Shown here: positions 31,826 through 38,181 of the stretch, in pieces
How the letters are laid out: each line of letters opens with the position of its first letter
How positions within the stretch are numbered: the first letter of the stretch is position 1
Origin: a virus
IMG/VR virus record: IMGVR_UViG_3300034523_000190
Coordinates: 1 to 38,181 of that record
Length of the DNA: 38,181 nucleotides
Reading direction: 5' to 3' (one strand)
Translations under genes and position numbers: made by a program
Notes under the pieces: generated by a model
What the model was told of the DNA's origin: nothing
The model's input: only the letters and a program-made list of their open reading frames with translations
Databases searched by the model: none

Positions 31826-33006
31826 TGTTGAAACTGAAGCACGTTTTACAGGGGGTGGGCCGACCCCAATCGGCCCTGGCCGAGTCGCTGAAGCTCAGCG
31901 AGGCCGCAATTGCTCAGTTGCTGAACCATGGCCAGTGGCCGCGCAGCCTGGACAGCGATGAACTGCAGGGGCGCATCCGTGTGTTCCTGACCGAATCCGG
32001 CGCCAACGATGCCGATATCGCCAACGCCTTTGAAGAAGTGGATCTGCCGTGCGCCAACACGGCAGATCCGGCCCTTAAAGAAGAGCCGTCCGGGGAGGAC
32101 GAACCTATGTTACTGCCAAAACAAACTCTGTTGCCATCTACCCGCAAGGCATTCAGCTTGTTCCGCGATCCGTTTGATGAGCTTTCCTGCGCCCAGGACA
32201 TGTGGGTCAGCCCGGATATCCGCTACGTCCGCGAGGTGATGTACCAGACCGCACGGCACGGTGGCTTCCTGGCAATTGAAGGGGAGTCAGGCGCGGGCAA
32301 AAGCACCTTGCGCCGCGACCTGGTGAACCGGATCGCCGAAAACAACGACCCGGTATTGATCATCGAACCGTATGTTCTGGCGTCCGAAGACAATGATGTA
32401 AAAGGCAAGTCGCTGAAAAGCACACACATTGCCGAGTCGATGATGGCGGCGGTCTCGCCCCTGGCCAAGCCCAAGAGCAGCCCCGAGGCGCGCTTTGCGC
32501 AACTGCACAAGGCGTTGAAAGAATCCCACGCGGCGGGCTATCGCCACTGCCTGGTGATTGAGGAGGCCCACAGCCTACCGATCCCAACACTCAAACACCT
32601 CAAACGCATTCTGGAGCTAGAGGTGGGATTCACCAAGCTGGTCAGCATCATCATGATCGGCCAGCCCGAGCTGAGTGTGAAACTGAGCGAGCGCAACGCC
32701 GATGTACGTGAAGTTGTGCAGCGCTGCGAGCGAGTGACCCTGCCGCCTATCGAGGGCGTTCGCCTGGAGGAGTTTCTCAAGTTCCGCTTTGAGCGCGCAG
32801 GTAAGCCGCTTGCCGAGGTGATCGACGCCGGAGGTATTCAGGCCATTGCAGCACGCCTGGCCCAGGCCGACCGACGTGCTGGCCGTGATGAAACGATCTC
32901 ACTGCTTTACCCGCTGGCCATTGGCAACTTGATGATCGCCGCGATGAACCTGGCCACTCACCTCGGTGCGCCTATGGTCACCGCCGATGTCGTGAAGGGG
33001 GTGTGA
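31825..33006 (+). CDS. B: Transposition AAA+ ATPase B
   Basis: 393 residues from the ATG at 31825, which overlaps the A stop and has GGAGG upstream. The N-terminus holds an HTH (RPQSALAESLKLSEAAIAQLLNHGQWP). Walker A GESGAGKS is at 153-160 and Walker B LVIEEAH at 243-249, in an ExeA/MuB-type AAA+ domain. It should coat target DNA, choose the target site and stimulate the transposase, giving target immunity. Confidence 0.93.
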   Translation: MLKLKHVLQGVGRPQSALAESLKLSEAAIAQLLNHGQWPRSLDSDELQGRIRVFLTESGANDADIANAFEEVDLPCANTADPALKEEPSGEDEPMLLPKQTLLPSTRKAFSLFRDPFDELSCAQDMWVSPDIRYVREVMYQTARHGGFLAIEGESGAGKSTLRRDLVNRIAENNDPVLIIEPYVLASEDNDVKGKSLKSTHIAESMMAAVSPLAKPKSSPEARFAQLHKALKESHAAGYRHCLVIEEAHSLPIPTLKHLKRILELEVGFTKLVSIIMIGQPELSVKLSERNADVREVVQRCERVTLPPIEGVRLEEFLKFRFERAGKPLAEVIDAGGIQAIAARLAQADRRAGRDETISLLYPLAIGNLMIAAMNLATHLGAPMVTADVVKGV

Positions 33007-33007
33007 G

Positions 33008-33325
33008 ATGGCCGCTCTGTATTTGGTTGGTGTGCAAGTGGAAGAGCGAACCAGCGTTCTTGCTGAAGACTTCACCGTGAAGCTCTGCGCATTCAACGAA
33101 CTGACCCGTGACATCCGTGCTGCCGGCGTGGTCATCAAACACCTGGTTCTGCTGGACAACAAAATCTTCATCGACAACGACAGCGTTGACCTGTTTTTGC
33201 GTCGATTCGGAGATGAACTGCATCGGATCAGTTTCACCCCCGTTGGCCGTCATACCCGTAACACCATGCGTATCCGGGGCGTTGACGTGGCTTGGTACAC
33301 GCTGGTGAAGGAGCAAGACAAATGA
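33008..33325 (+). CDS. Hypothetical early phage protein
   Basis: 105 residues, MAALYLVGVQVEERTSVLAEDFTVKLCAFNELTRDIRAAGVVIKHLVLLDNKIFIDND, alternating strands and helices, compact, with no membrane segment. Not recognised. It starts two bases after the B stop, with a GGGGGTG ribosome site, and overlaps the next gene. Transposable-phage semi-essential early genes occupy this stretch. Confidence 0.7.
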   Translation: MAALYLVGVQVEERTSVLAEDFTVKLCAFNELTRDIRAAGVVIKHLVLLDNKIFIDNDSVDLFLRRFGDELHRISFTPVGRHTRNTMRIRGVDVAWYTLVKEQDK

Positions 33326-33609
33326 GTGAAGTCATTGTTCACGCCTGCTCGACCTTGTGTAACCCGGACCTCCTCGATGATCAGGAGGTCCGTGCCGAAC
33401 TTAAGCGCATGAACTACGAGCTGTTCAGCAAGGACCAGCAAATCATTCAACTGAAAGAGTACGTCCACAAACTGGACAGTACTTTGGTGAAGCTGGCCAA
33501 GCTGCAGATTGCCGGGAATTTCTGCGACACCTACAACGAGCTGCAGCGCCTCGCTGCCTATTACCAGCAACAGCAGAAAGCGGCCCAATCCGCAAGGCAG
33601 GTGCATTGA
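33322..33609 (+). CDS. Hypothetical early phage protein, helical
   Basis: 95 residues from an ATG overlapping the upstream stop. The centre is a coiled-coil-like helix (ELKRMNYELFSKDQQIIQLKEYVHKLDSTLVKLAKL). A glutamine-rich end (YYQQQQKAAQSARQ) follows. No family is recognised. Confidence 0.65.
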   Translation: MSEVIVHACSTLCNPDLLDDQEVRAELKRMNYELFSKDQQIIQLKEYVHKLDSTLVKLAKLQIAGNFCDTYNELQRLAAYYQQQQKAAQSARQVH

Positions 33610-34235
33610 TGAGCCAGTCCCTTACAGCTGCCATCAAGGCCATGCGTCATGCGGTCGAGCACGAAACCCCAACCCTGTTTTGGGGCGAGGCGATGACGCA
33701 CGTGTCTTTGCTGCTCAAACACATTGACCGTTATGGCCTGTCTGCAGTGGGTATGCCAGCAGAAATCGACGAGCAGCTACTAGCCTGGATCGTGGATCAG
33801 GCGTTTGACGGTGCAATTGAGGATGACCGGGTTATCCGCGACATCTACCGGTTGATTGCAGGGGACCACGCAGCTTTCAGCGAAACGGATTATGCGAAAA
33901 ACGCACCTGCCTCACTGCAGAGCGTGCTGGCCGAGCGCATCCGTCAGATCCGTGTCGAGTGCCACTATCCAGAACACGATGACGAGATCACTGATGGTTC
34001 TCTTGCCATGGCTGCTGCGTGCTACGCCGAAGAAGCTTTTTACCAAGCCAAGGTAGTTGATCGTCTACCTGAAATTTCACAGGTCACACCCGTCCTTTGG
34101 CCTTGGGGCCCTGACTTTTGGAAACCCACGGATCAACGAAAAAACTTGGTCAAGGCCGCCGCCTTGATTCTCGCTGAAATTGACCGGCTCGACCGTGCCA
34201 GCAGCCTTACCAAAGAGGAAACGCCTAATGTCTGA
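33609..34235 (+). CDS. Conserved phage protein of unknown function
   Basis: 208 residues. The C-terminal half (LAERIRQIRVECHYPEHDDEITDGSLAMAAACYAEEAF, then WPWGPDFWKPTDQRKNLVKAAALILAEIDRLDR) is a module found in many unrelated phages. Its signature is PEHDDxxxxGxLAxAAxxYA with WPW and WWKP-like motifs. Its biochemical role is unknown to me. The conserved aspartates and histidine suggest metal binding. TGATG start overlap; 8-bp overlap with the next gene. Confidence 0.75.
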   Translation: MSQSLTAAIKAMRHAVEHETPTLFWGEAMTHVSLLLKHIDRYGLSAVGMPAEIDEQLLAWIVDQAFDGAIEDDRVIRDIYRLIAGDHAAFSETDYAKNAPASLQSVLAERIRQIRVECHYPEHDDEITDGSLAMAAACYAEEAFYQAKVVDRLPEISQVTPVLWPWGPDFWKPTDQRKNLVKAAALILAEIDRLDRASSLTKEETPNV

Positions 34236-34845
34236 CAACAACGTGCTGGAAGGCTTCGTCCGCAACGCAGCTGGCCACCTGGTGCCGGTTGACCAGGTGC
34301 GCGAACACGACAAACTGCGCGATAGTGTTGCTCGCGATCTTGGCAATGAAGCGGAGCAACTCAGTGCCGCCCTGGCGCGCTTCAAGAAAAAAGCCTTGGC
34401 TGACGTTGCCGACTTGGTCGCAGTGTCCTCGGAGCGCTATGGCGTAACGCTTGGTGGCCAAAAGGGCAATGTATCCATCACCACTTATGATGGGGAGTTC
34501 AAGATTGAGCGGGCCTACGCGGACCGTGTTGTGTTTACAGAAGAGATCCTCGCCGCAAAAGAGCTGATTAACCAATGCATCAGTGCTTGGTCCGAGGGGG
34601 CGAACAGCCACCTGCGGGTGCTGGTCGACCGTGCCTTTAGGGCCAACCGCCAGGGGCAGTTGATGGTGAAAGACGTGCTCAGCCTTTTGCGCGTCGATAT
34701 CGATGACCCTGACTGGAAAACGGCCATGCAGGCGCTGAAAGACTCAATCCAGGTCAACGGTACAGCCGTGTACATCAGGGTCTACAAGCGTCAGGGCAGC
34801 ACCGACCAGTATTTGCCTATCAATCTAACCTTGTCGGGGGTGTGA
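34228..34845 (+). CDS. DUF3164 protein
   Basis: 205 residues from the ATG at 34228. The family pattern is clear: NAAGHLVPVDQVREHDKLRDSVARDLGNEAEQLSAALARFKKKALADVADLVAVSSERYGV, followed by GGQKGNVSITTYDGEFKIERAYADRV. DUF3164 proteins occur in the early operons of nearly all Mu-like phages. Their role is unknown. Confidence 0.9.
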   Translation: MSDNNVLEGFVRNAAGHLVPVDQVREHDKLRDSVARDLGNEAEQLSAALARFKKKALADVADLVAVSSERYGVTLGGQKGNVSITTYDGEFKIERAYADRVVFTEEILAAKELINQCISAWSEGANSHLRVLVDRAFRANRQGQLMVKDVLSLLRVDIDDPDWKTAMQALKDSIQVNGTAVYIRVYKRQGSTDQYLPINLTLSGV

Positions 34846-34846
34846 T

Positions 34847-35536
34847 ATGGACAACAACCGCACTCTGGAAAAAATCAAAAAATGCCTGGAGATGGCCAAG
34901 TCCAAAACCAGCAACCCTTACGAGGCTGAGACCGCATTACGCCAAGCCCATAAGCTGATGGAAATGTATAACCTGGAGGTGGGGGATGTACTCGCCAGCA
35001 TGGCAAGCGAGCACACAATCCTTGCGGGTTCTGAGGGCTCTCCGCCTGTTTGGCGTGTGCGCTTGGCCCAAGTCTGCGCAGATGCATTCGGTACCAGAGT
35101 CATCATTTCCAATCCTCTGTGGAGTGCTGCTCGCTTCATCTTTGTGGGGTGTTCTGCCGCACCTGAACTGGCCGGTTACGCTTACCAGGTATTGGTACGC
35201 CAGCTGCAGAAGGCCCGTCGTGACTTTCTGGATACGCAGAAGCGCTGCAAACGCTCAACCAAGGCTGCCCGAGGTGATGCATTCGCCAACGGTTGGCTGG
35301 ATGCAGTCCACAGCAAGATCCGGGCTTTCGCGGGTGTCGAGGACAATATTGCGGAAGCAATCGAAGCCTTCATGCAGAAACATCACCCTGAGTTAGAGAG
35401 CGTCGAACTCAAACGCCGCAAGGTCAAAGCACGCAATGAAGGCGCCAGTGATGCCGGTTATGAGGCTGGTAAATCGGCTCAACTGCACCAGGCGGTGAAT
35501 CATCAACCTCGTGCACGCTTGACCATGGGGGGTTGA
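34847..35536 (+). CDS. DUF2786 protein
   Basis: 229 residues. The N-terminus LEKIKKCLEMAKSKTSNPYEAETALRQAHKLMEMYNL is the DUF2786 signature. The rest is helical with a basic stretch (RRDFLDTQKRCKRSTKAARGDAFANGWLDAV), which suggests nucleic-acid contact. Found in phage early regions; function unknown. Confidence 0.88.
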   Translation: MDNNRTLEKIKKCLEMAKSKTSNPYEAETALRQAHKLMEMYNLEVGDVLASMASEHTILAGSEGSPPVWRVRLAQVCADAFGTRVIISNPLWSAARFIFVGCSAAPELAGYAYQVLVRQLQKARRDFLDTQKRCKRSTKAARGDAFANGWLDAVHSKIRAFAGVEDNIAEAIEAFMQKHHPELESVELKRRKVKARNEGASDAGYEAGKSAQLHQAVNHQPRARLTMGG

Positions 35537-35537
35537 G

Positions 35538-35759
35538 ATGAGTAACACAGAAAAGAAGTACGACACCTTGGTTGTTGAGGGCATGGGTAACCAAGTTCCA
35601 CGCGCGATTGGCGAAATGCGGGTGGCTGCGTGGTCTTCGGGTCATGCCCTCGATGAGAAACTTGAGATGGAGGACTTCATTCGCGAACTGTCCTACGGCG
35701 ACGTTGAAGATCCGCAGCAGGCAGCACTTGAGCTGATGGAGCGTCAGGAATGGGCATGA
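35538..35759 (+). CDS. Small acidic early phage protein
   Basis: 73 residues, MSNTEKKYDTLVVEGMGNQVPRAIGEMRVAAWSSGHALDEKLEMEDFIRELSYGDVEDPQQAALELM. Not recognised. It starts two bases after the DUF2786 stop and overlaps the next gene. Confidence 0.65.
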   Translation: MSNTEKKYDTLVVEGMGNQVPRAIGEMRVAAWSSGHALDEKLEMEDFIRELSYGDVEDPQQAALELMERQEWA

Positions 35760-36172
35760 TTATTAATGAAGTCGTCGACGTGCCGGACCTCGGCAAGTTC
35801 ATCGACTGGGTGTATGCCGTTAAACAAGAACGTGATCAATTGCGGGCCATGCTCATTGCTCCTGCTGCTACAGTCGTTCCAGCGACCTCTCAGCCCCAGT
35901 ACGAGCCGATAGCGTGGCGGGTCACCGGCCGTGGAGGTCTGACCGTGACGCCGGAATATCCGAAGTGGGCCACTAAGGAACCGGGGCTCACGGTAACTCC
36001 GCTATACGCCGAGCGCTCCGTACTGGAGGCGTTGGTACTGCCAGAGCGTCGTGAGGAAACCGGAACTGGAGGGGCTTCCTTTTATATCCCTGTGGGCTGG
36101 AACGCCTGCCTTGACGAATTAGCTCGCCTAAATCACATCATCGCTCGCTCAGCGTCTGGAGGTGATCAGTGA
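35756..36172 (+). CDS. Hypothetical early phage protein
   Basis: 138 residues from an ATG overlapping the upstream stop (ATGA); an in-frame ATG two codons earlier is also possible. The N-terminal helix (LGKFIDWVYAVKQERDQLRAM) is followed by PIAWRVTG and TVTPLYAER, motifs common in small phage proteins of the Ea22 type. Function unknown. It ends over the GTG of gemA. Confidence 0.65.
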   Translation: MIINEVVDVPDLGKFIDWVYAVKQERDQLRAMLIAPAATVVPATSQPQYEPIAWRVTGRGGLTVTPEYPKWATKEPGLTVTPLYAERSVLEALVLPERREETGTGGASFYIPVGWNACLDELARLNHIIARSASGGDQ

Positions 36173-36633
36173 AAGCCGCGCCGTCCAACCCAAACCGCCT
36201 GCGCTTGATCAAGCTGATCCATGTCGCCCGACGTGAGCTACGCATGGAAGATGACACCTATCGCCTGATGCTGGCTGGCATGACGGGTTTGGAAGGCGCA
36301 ACGTCGACTGCTGATCTGAGCGTTCCAAACCTGGTCAGGGTTTTGGAACAGCTCAAACTGAAGGGCTTCAAGGTTCGTCCAAACAAAGAGCAGAAGCGGC
36401 CGTTGGCCGATGACGTCCAATCGAAGAAGATCCGCTCACTGTGGTTGGAACTGCACGGCCTGGGTGCGGTGCGTGATCCTTCCGAGGTGGCCCTGGCCAA
36501 GTTCGTAAAGAGCATGACCCGCGTCTCAGCGCTCCAATGGCTCAGCACCGCCCAGGCTAGCCGCGTCATCGAAAACCTCAAGCAATGGCAGCAACGGGTG
36601 GCGACTAAGTTGCAGCAACCGGAGGTACTATGA
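36169..36633 (+). CDS. gemA: GemA-family regulatory protein (Mu gp16, DUF1018)
   Basis: 154 residues starting with GTG. NRLRLIKLIHVARRELRMEDDTYRLMLAGMTGLEGATSTADLSVPNLVRVLEQLKLKGF and the later KKIRSLWLELHGLGAVRDPSEVALAKFVKSMTRV are diagnostic of GemA. In Mu it alters host gene expression and DNA supercoiling. It lies just before mor, as in Mu. Confidence 0.93.
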   Translation: MKAAPSNPNRLRLIKLIHVARRELRMEDDTYRLMLAGMTGLEGATSTADLSVPNLVRVLEQLKLKGFKVRPNKEQKRPLADDVQSKKIRSLWLELHGLGAVRDPSEVALAKFVKSMTRVSALQWLSTAQASRVIENLKQWQQRVATKLQQPEVL

Positions 36634-36986
36634 ACTACTCACGTAACCGAGCGCCCGAACTGCTGGCGGATGTGGCTGAGTTCATTAGCTTGACTCTCAG
36701 CGAGCTGGTCTCAATGGAGCCAAGCAAAGCCCAGCACGTAGGCAAAGAGGTTGCTGGCCGACTCGGCGCTTACTGGGGTGGGCAGAACCTTTATTTCCCG
36801 AAAGGGCTATCGGTCAAGTTGGGCGAGAGAGACCGTCAGATTTACGCTGACTTCACTGGTGCCAACCACCATGAGTTGGCTCGGAAGTACGACATAACGC
36901 TGCCGTGGGTTTACCAAATCGTGAAGGCTGCTCGTAAAGAGGAAATCTCACGTCGTCAGGGGGATATGTTTCTCACAGATCACTAA
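36630..36986 (+). CDS. mor: Mor-family transcription activator
   Basis: 118 residues with the Mor/C layout. The dimerisation part is FISLTLSELVSMEPSKAQHVGKEVAGRLGAYWGGQNLYFPKG. The DNA-binding HTH is RDRQIYADFTGANHHELARKYDITLPWVYQIVKAARKE. Mor and C bind imperfect dyads just upstream of weak -35 regions and recruit RNA polymerase. Only one member of the family is present, so it probably acts directly on the four late sites. It is the last early gene and is followed by a terminator. Confidence 0.93.
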   Translation: MNYSRNRAPELLADVAEFISLTLSELVSMEPSKAQHVGKEVAGRLGAYWGGQNLYFPKGLSVKLGERDRQIYADFTGANHHELARKYDITLPWVYQIVKAARKEEISRRQGDMFLTDH

Positions 36987-36992
36987 CAGGAT

Positions 36993-37026
36993 GCCCTGAC
37001 CACTGCTGAGTTTTCAGGGCTCTTTC
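36993..37026 (+). terminator. Terminator of the early operon
   Basis: GCCCTGA and TCAGGGC form a 7-bp stem with a 14-base loop, followed by TCTTTCT. It would keep phage early transcription from running into yeeE. Confidence 0.7.
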
Positions 37027-37029
37027 TAA

Positions 37030-37044
37030 TTGCACTCAGTGCAA
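37030..37044. promoter_or_regulatory. 15-bp palindrome near the prophage end
   Basis: TTGCACTCAGTGCAA is perfectly symmetric around its central C. It lies between the early terminator and the terminal repeats, and its arms resemble those at 28252. Possible binding site for a phage or host regulator; the role is unknown. Confidence 0.4.
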
Positions 37045-37098
37045 CTCTATTTCAAAGCCCGTCCCAACCTAGGCCAGCGTATCCCGGATTGTCTCGGG

Positions 37099-37140
37099 TT
37101 TATCTCACCACTCCCTGGGGATTTATCTCAGTCCCACACA
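37099..37140. repeat. Prophage right-of-window terminus with transposase-binding-like repeats
   Basis: TTTATCTCA occurs at 37099 and 37122, 23 bp apart, and the element ends CCCACACA at 37140. Read inward, the terminus is TGTGTGGGAC followed by TGAGATAAAT, then a second TGAGATAAA starting 33 nt from the end. The same offsets apply at 1066. This is the mor-proximal end, equivalent to the Mu left end. Confidence 0.6.
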
Positions 37141-37146
37141 TCAAGC
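37141..37146. repeat. Target-site duplication, right copy (TCAAGC)
   Basis: TCAAGC directly follows the terminal CA and matches 1060-1065. Removing the prophage and one copy would rejoin the MFS-yeeE intergenic region. Confidence 0.6.
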
Positions 37147-37195
37147 ATCCAAACTATGCTAGCGGTACATCACCCTCCCCCACTGGTCCTACCCC

Positions 37196-37627
37196 ATGAC
37201 CCTCTCCCCAGATTTCACCCCTTGGTCCTCCCTGCTCGGCGGTGCCCTTATTGGGTTATCGGCCGGGCTGTTCATTCTGTTTAACGGCCGCATCGCCGGT
37301 ATCAGCGGGTTGTTGGGCGGCCTGCTGTCACGCCATGGCGAGGGCCGTGGCGAGAAAGCGCTGTTCTTGACCGGCCTGCTGGTTTCTCCGTGGCTGTGGT
37401 CGCTGTTCGGTGAACTGCCGGCTTCGTCGTTTCCGGTCGGCGGTTTTGGGTTGGTGGTGGCAGGGTTGATGGTGGGGATCGGGACGCGCTATGGCGCCGG
37501 TTGTACCAGCGGGCATGGGATCTGCGGGCTGTCGCGATTGTCGCCACGTTCGATGGTGGCAGTGGGGTGTTTTATGGGCAGTGGCTTTGTCGGGGTCTAT
37601 GTGATCCGCCATTGGCTGGGGGTTTGA
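37196..37627 (+). CDS. YeeE/YedE family membrane protein, first half of pair
   Basis: 143 residues with four hydrophobic segments. The signature RYGAGCTSGHGICGLSRLSPRSMVAVGCFMGSGF contains the conserved cysteine/GHG motif of the YeeE/YedE (DUF395) family, which carries thiosulphate or other sulphur compounds inward. In pseudomonads the channel is often split into two small genes, as here. The proposed insertion point lies 50 bp before its ATG, so the prophage may have replaced its promoter. Confidence 0.9.
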   Translation: MTLSPDFTPWSSLLGGALIGLSAGLFILFNGRIAGISGLLGGLLSRHGEGRGEKALFLTGLLVSPWLWSLFGELPASSFPVGGFGLVVAGLMVGIGTRYGAGCTSGHGICGLSRLSPRSMVAVGCFMGSGFVGVYVIRHWLGV

Positions 37628-37629
37628 AC

Positions 37630-38049
37630 ATGCGTCGACTGACGGCGTTACTGACTGGCCTGATCTTCGGCCTGGGACTGTACCTGAGCGGCATGACCAA
37701 TCCCGCCAAAGTCATGGGGTTTCTGGATCTCGCAGGCGAATGGGACCCTTCGCTGGCATGGGTGATGGGCGGTGCGCTGATGGTCAGCGGCGTGCTGTTC
37801 TACTTCGCCCGACGGCGCAACATGTCGTTGCTGGGCGCGCCGATGCAGATGCCCACGCAGACCCGCATCGACAAACGCCTGGTGCTGGGCAGCCTGCTGT
37901 TCGGCATGGGCTGGGCGATTGCCGGCTTGTGCCCCGGGCCGGCGATAGCGCTGGTGCTGACGGGGCAGTGGCAGGTGCTGGTGTTCGTACTCGCCATGCT
38001 GGTGGGCATGGGGGTATTCGAAGGGCTTGAATCGCGCCGGCGGCGTTGA
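37630..38049 (+). CDS. YeeE/YedE family membrane protein, second half of pair
   Basis: 139 residues from the ATG at 37630, two bases after the first gene. GLIFGLGLYLSGMTNPAKVMGFLDLAGEWDPSLAWVMGGAL and GMGWAIAGLCPGPAIALV (with the conserved CPGPA) are typical of DUF6691/YeeE partner proteins. It should pair with the upstream protein to form one inner-membrane sulphur-compound transporter. An upstream in-frame ATG at 37501 lies inside the first gene and is unlikely. Confidence 0.9.
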   Translation: MRRLTALLTGLIFGLGLYLSGMTNPAKVMGFLDLAGEWDPSLAWVMGGALMVSGVLFYFARRRNMSLLGAPMQMPTQTRIDKRLVLGSLLFGMGWAIAGLCPGPAIALVLTGQWQVLVFVLAMLVGMGVFEGLESRRRR

Positions 38050-38064
38050 CTCGTCCGCCGCGCT

Positions 38065-38181
38065 TCAATCCTTGGCCTGTGACAACGGCCTGGCCACGCT
38101 TTCCAATGCTTGCCGTTCCGCCGCCACGCCCCAGATCGCCTGCACCAGCGCCGCGCCGCACATCAATGCGGCGCCGATCAG
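38065..38181 (-). CDS. C-terminus of a membrane protein, probably an MFS transporter
   Basis: A minus-strand frame is open to the window edge and ends at 38065. The last 38 residues read LIGAALMCGAALVQAIWG followed by VAAERQALESVARPLSQAKD: one final membrane helix and a charged tail. This fits the C-terminus of an MFS transporter, but too little is visible to be sure. It converges on the YeeE pair. Confidence 0.55.
   Translation of the reverse strand: MIGAALMCGAALVQAIWGVAAERQALESVARPLSQAKD

Larger units (their letters stand above)
1066..37140. mobile_element. BcepMu-type Mu-like prophage, about 36.1 kb
   Basis: The element contains a full set of transposable-phage genes: DDE transposase and AAA+ partner, GemA, Mor, Mu-type terminase, portal, F and G head genes, and a P2-like contractile tail. 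Its ends are TG and CA. Reading inward from either end, a TGAGATAAA element begins 33 nt in, and a second element (TGAGATAAAT at the right end, the weaker CGCGAAAAAC at the left) begins 10 nt in. The size is near the 36.7 kb of BcepMu. Early and late genes point in opposite directions from a central repressor, as in BcepMu and unlike Mu. All essential modules look intact, so the prophage may be inducible. Confidence 0.85.

Noticed and set aside
1099-37130. Prophage ends placed directly at the perfect inverted repeat TGAGATAAAT ... ATTTATCTCA
   Set aside because: Flanking five bases differ (ATATC and GTCCC). Ends at 1066 and 37140 give a duplication and keep the repeats in register at both ends.

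Overview
The window is a nearly complete Mu-like transposable prophage of the BcepMu type, about 36.1 kb, inserted in the chromosome of a Pseudomonas-like gammaproteobacterium. The taxon is an inference from the GC-rich flanking genes (an MFS transporter on the left, a YeeE/YedE pair on the right) and from codon use; no rRNA or marker gene is present. The prophage most likely runs from 1066 to 37140. It starts with TG and ends with CA, is flanked by a 6-bp direct repeat TCAAGC, and carries terminal TGAGATAAA-type repeats at the same distance from both ends.

Layout. Host DNA occupies 1-1065 and 37147-38181. All virion and lysis genes (25440 down to 1273) lie on the minus strand: lysis cassette, DNA packaging and head genes (25440-18145), protease, capsid, neck, sheath and tube (17909-12062), tail chaperones, tape measure and baseplate hub (11890-5928), and baseplate wedge, fibre and fibre chaperone (5183-1273). 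Each of these four blocks is preceded by one copy of a 19-bp imperfect dyad, CTTTTAATCG(A/G)GTTTAAAG, at 25524, 17969, 11966 and 5216. These are probably the sites where the Mor-family activator (36630-36986) switches on late transcription. The early genes lie on the plus strand from 27725 to 36986: a BcepMu gp16-like regulator, small DNA-binding proteins, the DDE transposase (A), its AAA+ partner (B), DUF3164, DUF2786 and GemA proteins, and finally Mor. The early region therefore runs outward to the end next to yeeE, unlike classical Mu, where early and late genes run the same way.

The switch. A minus-strand HTH repressor (27221-27640) diverges from the early operon over an 18-bp perfect palindrome that sits inside the early promoter. 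The repressor is followed on the same strand by three accessory genes. The repressor C-terminus and the N-termini of two of these proteins, both with membrane segments, share a short motif of the form F-x-x-VGQ-x-x-x-G-(D/S)-(I/V)-x-(N/Q)-x-G. This linked set, probably expressed in the lysogen, is the best candidate for an undescribed system (superinfection exclusion or anti-phage defence). A second accessory gene, a zinc-finger plus DUF4145 protein (5284-5931, plus strand), interrupts the tail operon exactly where one late control site has been placed.

No tRNA, rRNA, CRISPR array, insertion sequence or mom-like modification gene was seen.
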